Shown here piece by piece: positions 60,945 to 64,000 of a stretch of 64,000 nt of DNA. Source of the stretch: Psoroptes ovis (lineage: Eukaryota > Arthropoda > Arachnida > Sarcoptiformes > Psoroptidae); contig PQWQ01000001.1 in NCBI GenBank assembly GCA_002943765.1, forward strand, positions 2,887,501 through 2,951,500. Direction: 5' to 3'. The stretch's first letter is position 1, and each line of letters begins with the position of its first letter. Below the pieces are notes generated by a model. That model saw only the letters and a list, made by a program, of their open reading frames with translations. It was not told the DNA's origin and ran no database searches. The position numbers were made by a program, and so were the translations under genes.

Positions 60945-62603
60945 TTAAATTGTAAAATCAAATGGACGAAATTCTTCACGTATCTTACGTGTAAGCTCTT
61001 CGGATGATTTTGTTTCATTTTGGTGACAATATTTCCAATCAATGCGTTCAGGACAATTCAATAATAATTTATGTGCTAATAGCTGTCTACCGATTTGTAT
61101 CGGGAAGAATTCTTTTTTCACTTGTATACGTATCAAGAATTTATAATGACTTGGACATTCAAAATAGAAATATGGTATATTTTTCGCTATAATATCATTA
61201 AGTTGATCATTTGACGAAATTTCATGATGATCGAATTTTTCAAATACATCATCAACAGCTTGTCGTAAAAATGAGATTTTTGTTTCAGGTAAACCAATCG
61301 CTTGTATTTGAAAATGAGAACTTTTGAAATTTCTTTCGAAAAATATTGGAACCATTAATTTTGTTGCATAAAATTTAGTTAATGATTCTTTGAATTTATT
61401 GATTTCTTCACGTAGATTTTCATTTTCAATTTCAATCGTTGAACGTATGTGTTCGATCGGTAATATCATCATGTGCTCCTCAGTTAAGCCACCTTTAGCT
61501 AAAGCTAAATATGAATGATCACCAATCGATATTATTAATGATTTATCAACATCAGGACTGGCTAAACAAAACCAACAATTCTGCTGTTCAATCGGTTCAT
61601 TTCGTTTCATTTCTTTTCGTTGATAATTCTGATTGTCATGATGTTTACGCTTATCATTGAATTTTCTATTACTATAGACATTATTATTATTTTTATTGTT
61701 AGACAAATCATAACGAAATTGATTTGAACGTTCTTCATCAACTTTGTTTTGTTCACTTTGTTCTAGCAAAAAATTTCGAAATGGATTTTCCGTGACACCG
61801 TTTGGTTGAGATGCGATTTCTTGCATTGTTAGATGTCTGCTTGGCACAATATTGAATGCATAAATCCATTTCATTTTTTTATCATTGTTAATATTTGCTA
61901 TTGACAAAAATCGTGTAACATTACGAGTTGGATCAATTAAAACTTGATGATTTCGATATGGTTCACGCTCCCAATACCAATCGATCAGCCCACCAACAAA
62001 ATGATAACGAGGCTTTAATTCATAACATAATTGTGATATTTTCATTGAACTGTTTTTATCGATCATATCACTTATCGAATCATCAATATTAGCGCCACTA
62101 AAATTTAGAATTTTTTTCGGCCATTCTATTGTTAATAATACATCAACAATTTCAGATGAACTTTGACAAGACATCATTAATTGTTCAAATTCTTTATCAC
62201 TGAAATAATCAAGGTCATCATCGTTTTCATATTTTGATCGATATTTACCATTAAGATAAGCAATACGAAGACCTAAACTTGTTGTCAAAATACCTGAACG
62301 TCCTAATAGAGTAATACCATCAATCAGTTCGCAGCCTTGATCAAAATTTTCAAGACTTGGATGAAATTTTAACAGTTTTTTAGGTGTTCGACTCAAGATG
62401 TATGTTGGTATGGTCGTGACATCAGTTGAACCATTGATAAATTCATCATAAGCTTCGAGATTTGTGCCGAAAAAATCCCCAACACAAAATAACAAATCAA
62501 ATGGTCCGGCTTTTCGATTAACATCGTTGACACGTTTAAATAATTTATCATATTGACCATTGACACCACCAGTGATTAAAATTTTCAACGAATTATTTGC
62601 CAT
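60945..62603 (-). CDS. CWF19L1: CWF19-like protein 1
   Basis: A single exon of 552 aa (human 538). The N-terminus (about 1-250) is the metallophosphoesterase-like lariat-debranching-related domain: ILITGGVNGQYDKLFKRVND, FDLLFCVGDFFG and later RYHFVGG. A basic, Asn-rich linker (about 285-340) leads to the CwfJ C-terminal regions. The first has CWFCLASPDVDKSLIISIGD and HMMILPIEHIRS, a HIT-like fold. The second ends FPIQIGRQLLAHKLLLNCPE, RIDWKYC. CWF19L1 proteins are associated with spliceosomes and RNA lariat turnover. It is divergent from the CC2D1 gene, 290 bp away. Confidence 0.93.
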   Translation of the reverse strand: MANNSLKILITGGVNGQYDKLFKRVNDVNRKAGPFDLLFCVGDFFGTNLEAYDEFINGSTDVTTIPTYILSRTPKKLLKFHPSLENFDQGCELIDGITLLGRSGILTTSLGLRIAYLNGKYRSKYENDDDLDYFSDKEFEQLMMSCQSSSEIVDVLLTIEWPKKILNFSGANIDDSISDMIDKNSSMKISQLCYELKPRYHFVGGLIDWYWEREPYRNHQVLIDPTRNVTRFLSIANINNDKKMKWIYAFNIVPSRHLTMQEIASQPNGVTENPFRNFLLEQSEQNKVDEERSNQFRYDLSNNKNNNNVYSNRKFNDKRKHHDNQNYQRKEMKRNEPIEQQNCWFCLASPDVDKSLIISIGDHSYLALAKGGLTEEHMMILPIEHIRSTIEIENENLREEINKFKESLTKFYATKLMVPIFFERNFKSSHFQIQAIGLPETKISFLRQAVDDVFEKFDHHEISSNDQLNDIIAKNIPYFYFECPSHYKFLIRIQVKKEFFPIQIGRQLLAHKLLLNCPERIDWKYCHQNETKSSEELTRKIREEFRPFDFTI

Positions 62604-62893
62604 TCAATATTTTTAATTTAACTTAATTGCAAATTAAATCAAAACATAACTGATGAAACAAAATCACATGTTTCGAAATGTCAGTGCTGCCATTTTTTGA
62701 ATGAAAAATTAAATAAAAATCGATAGAAAAACAAAATACAATCGATTTCTTGTTTTGTTTACCATTTTTGCATCATTTCTAAAATTTCATTTTGGATAAA
62801 TATTTATAAAATTTCAAACAAATTTCATTAATCTTTTATGTGAAAAAAACAATAAATGCGTATTTTATTTTGTTTTACTAATTATTACTGAAA
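62604..62893. promoter_or_regulatory. Bidirectional promoter region CWF19L1 / CC2D1
   Basis: The divergent start codons are 290 bp apart. The sequence is A/T-rich with no recognised element. Confidence 0.45.
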
Positions 62894-64000
62894 ATGGACC
62901 CCAATCAAATAGCAAAATTGATGAAAGATGATTTCGATAAATCAGATACTGATGAAGATTTTGATGATGCCGATTTAGAAAATGAACTTCATGGTATTAT
63001 GGGTGGTAGATCACCATCGAAAACCAGTAGAGCTCCACCACCTAAGAAACAAACGAAAGCCAGATCTGGAAAATCAAAGCCACCACCGCCAAATGCTGAT
63101 GACGATGATGGTGAAGAAGGTGAAGGTAATTCAATTTTTGCAGAAATTTGTCAAAAGATTTTAATTTTTCTTAAATTCGAAATAAGGAGTGCCTGCATTA
63201 GATTTGAATAATATACATAAATTATTGAACAATATCGATGAGGAAAATGAAGATGATGATGAAGAAATTGATGAAAATGATCCAGCATTACTATCTGAAT
63301 TGGCTGCCGAGATGGAAAAACCTATGCCTGGTCCAAGACAGAAAAAAGGTCCGAAATCAGTCAGTCCTCAAGTTCAAAAAGAAATCATGGTCAAAAATAG
63401 TGATCCAGAGCCAGAACCTGAGCCTTCAGCAAAAGAACAAAATATTACAAAAGTGAAAAATCTTCAAATTGAATATAAACGAGCTGCTCTCAAAGCCAAA
63501 ACAACTGGTGATAAAAATGCAGCATTGAATTATTTACGAGTTTCAAAGGTGAGTTAAAAAAATATCTTTTTCACATTATAATAATCAGCAAAATATTTGT
63601 AGCAATTGGATAGTATTTTGAACTCACTGAATGCCGATGAAGATGTGGACATGTCAAAATTACCACCACTTGATCCGAAAGATTTACCGATTCAAAGTCC
63701 ACAACCAGATCCAACAGCTGCTGCTGCTAATGTCGAAGTGCCTGCAGAATATCAATTGAATTCTGATGATGCATCAAAATTGTTTAACGCTCCGACTTCA
63801 GCTAGTTCCGTAATGGAAGCTTTAGAACAGCGTTTGACCAAATTCAAAGCTACAAAAGATCAAGCCATAGCCGAAAACAATTCTAGCAAAGCTCGACGAA
63901 TGGGTCGAATAGTAACCCAAATGGAAAAAGCAATCAAAGATTATAAAGCAGGAAAACCAGTTGCTTTTGATGAATTGCCTTGTCCACCAGGATTTCCACC
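62894..64000 (+). CDS. lgd: Coiled-coil and C2 domain protein 1 (CC2D1A/B, lethal giant discs), 5' part
   Basis: Exons 62894-63125, 63187-63548 and 63603 to beyond the window end give the first 330 codons. The N-terminus (MDPNQIAKLMKDDFDKSDTD) is acidic. Two DM14 repeats are visible: one around VKNLQIEYKRAALKAKTTGD KNAALNYLRVSK, continuing across the second intron as QLDSILNSL, and one as LEQRLTKFKATKDQAIAENN SSKARRMGRIVTQMEKAI ending KPVAFDELPCPPGFPP. That order is characteristic of CC2D1/Lgd, which binds the ESCRT-III subunit Shrub/CHMP4 and limits Notch signalling from endosomes. The C2 domain should lie downstream of the window. The intron 1 acceptor has two in-frame AG options three bases apart. 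Confidence 0.92.

Overview
This is nuclear DNA from an AT-rich, intron-containing animal. Its gene set is metazoan: Integrator subunit 1, a FERM-domain Yurt/EPB41L5 protein, beta-sarcoglycan, Rab18 and an arthropod-style ionotropic receptor. Very short introns (about 54-83 nt in all but one gene), strong A/T bias outside exons, Asn/Gln-rich low-complexity tracts and an ionotropic-receptor-like gene suggest a small arthropod genome. I would guess an acariform (astigmatid) mite such as a dust or scab mite. That assignment is inference and was not tested by any search.

Layout. From 1 to 13.8 kb the window is gene-dense: PSMD12 (+), UBE2G1 (+), an intron-containing tRNA-Pro(CGG) (-), INTS1 (+, almost all in one 5.76 kb exon), an ionotropic receptor (+) and Rab18 (-). 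From 13.8 to 30.5 kb the DNA is AT-rich and mostly non-coding, with a long (GT)n microsatellite, an inverted-repeat cluster near 26.1-26.35 kb and one convincing coding exon at 20063-20433. From 30.5 to 44.2 kb lies a Yurt/EPB41L5 orthologue with kilobase introns, and the isolated 20 kb exon is splice-phase compatible with it. From 44.9 to 52.4 kb genes are dense again: TRIP4 (-), an Spc25-like kinetochore gene (+), HSPE1 (-), HSPD1 (+) and alanine aminotransferase (-). From 52.4 to 64 kb come beta-sarcoglycan (-), about 5 kb with no recognisable gene, CWF19L1 (-), and the 5' part of CC2D1A/B (lgd) (+), which runs off the end.

Genes working together. HSPE1 (Hsp10) and HSPD1 (Hsp60) are the two parts of the mitochondrial chaperonin. 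They sit head to head across about 750 bp containing a perfect three-unit heat-shock element. PSMD12 and UBE2G1 both belong to the ubiquitin-proteasome system. Two other pairs are head to head with short shared promoters: TRIP4/Spc25-like (244 bp) and CWF19L1/CC2D1 (290 bp). The most unusual coding observation is the Rab18 gene, whose product has Phe at the second glycine of the P-loop motif and Ser in place of the catalytic Gln. No mobile element, CRISPR array, viral insertion or toxin gene was recognised. I did not find a clearly novel multi-gene system.
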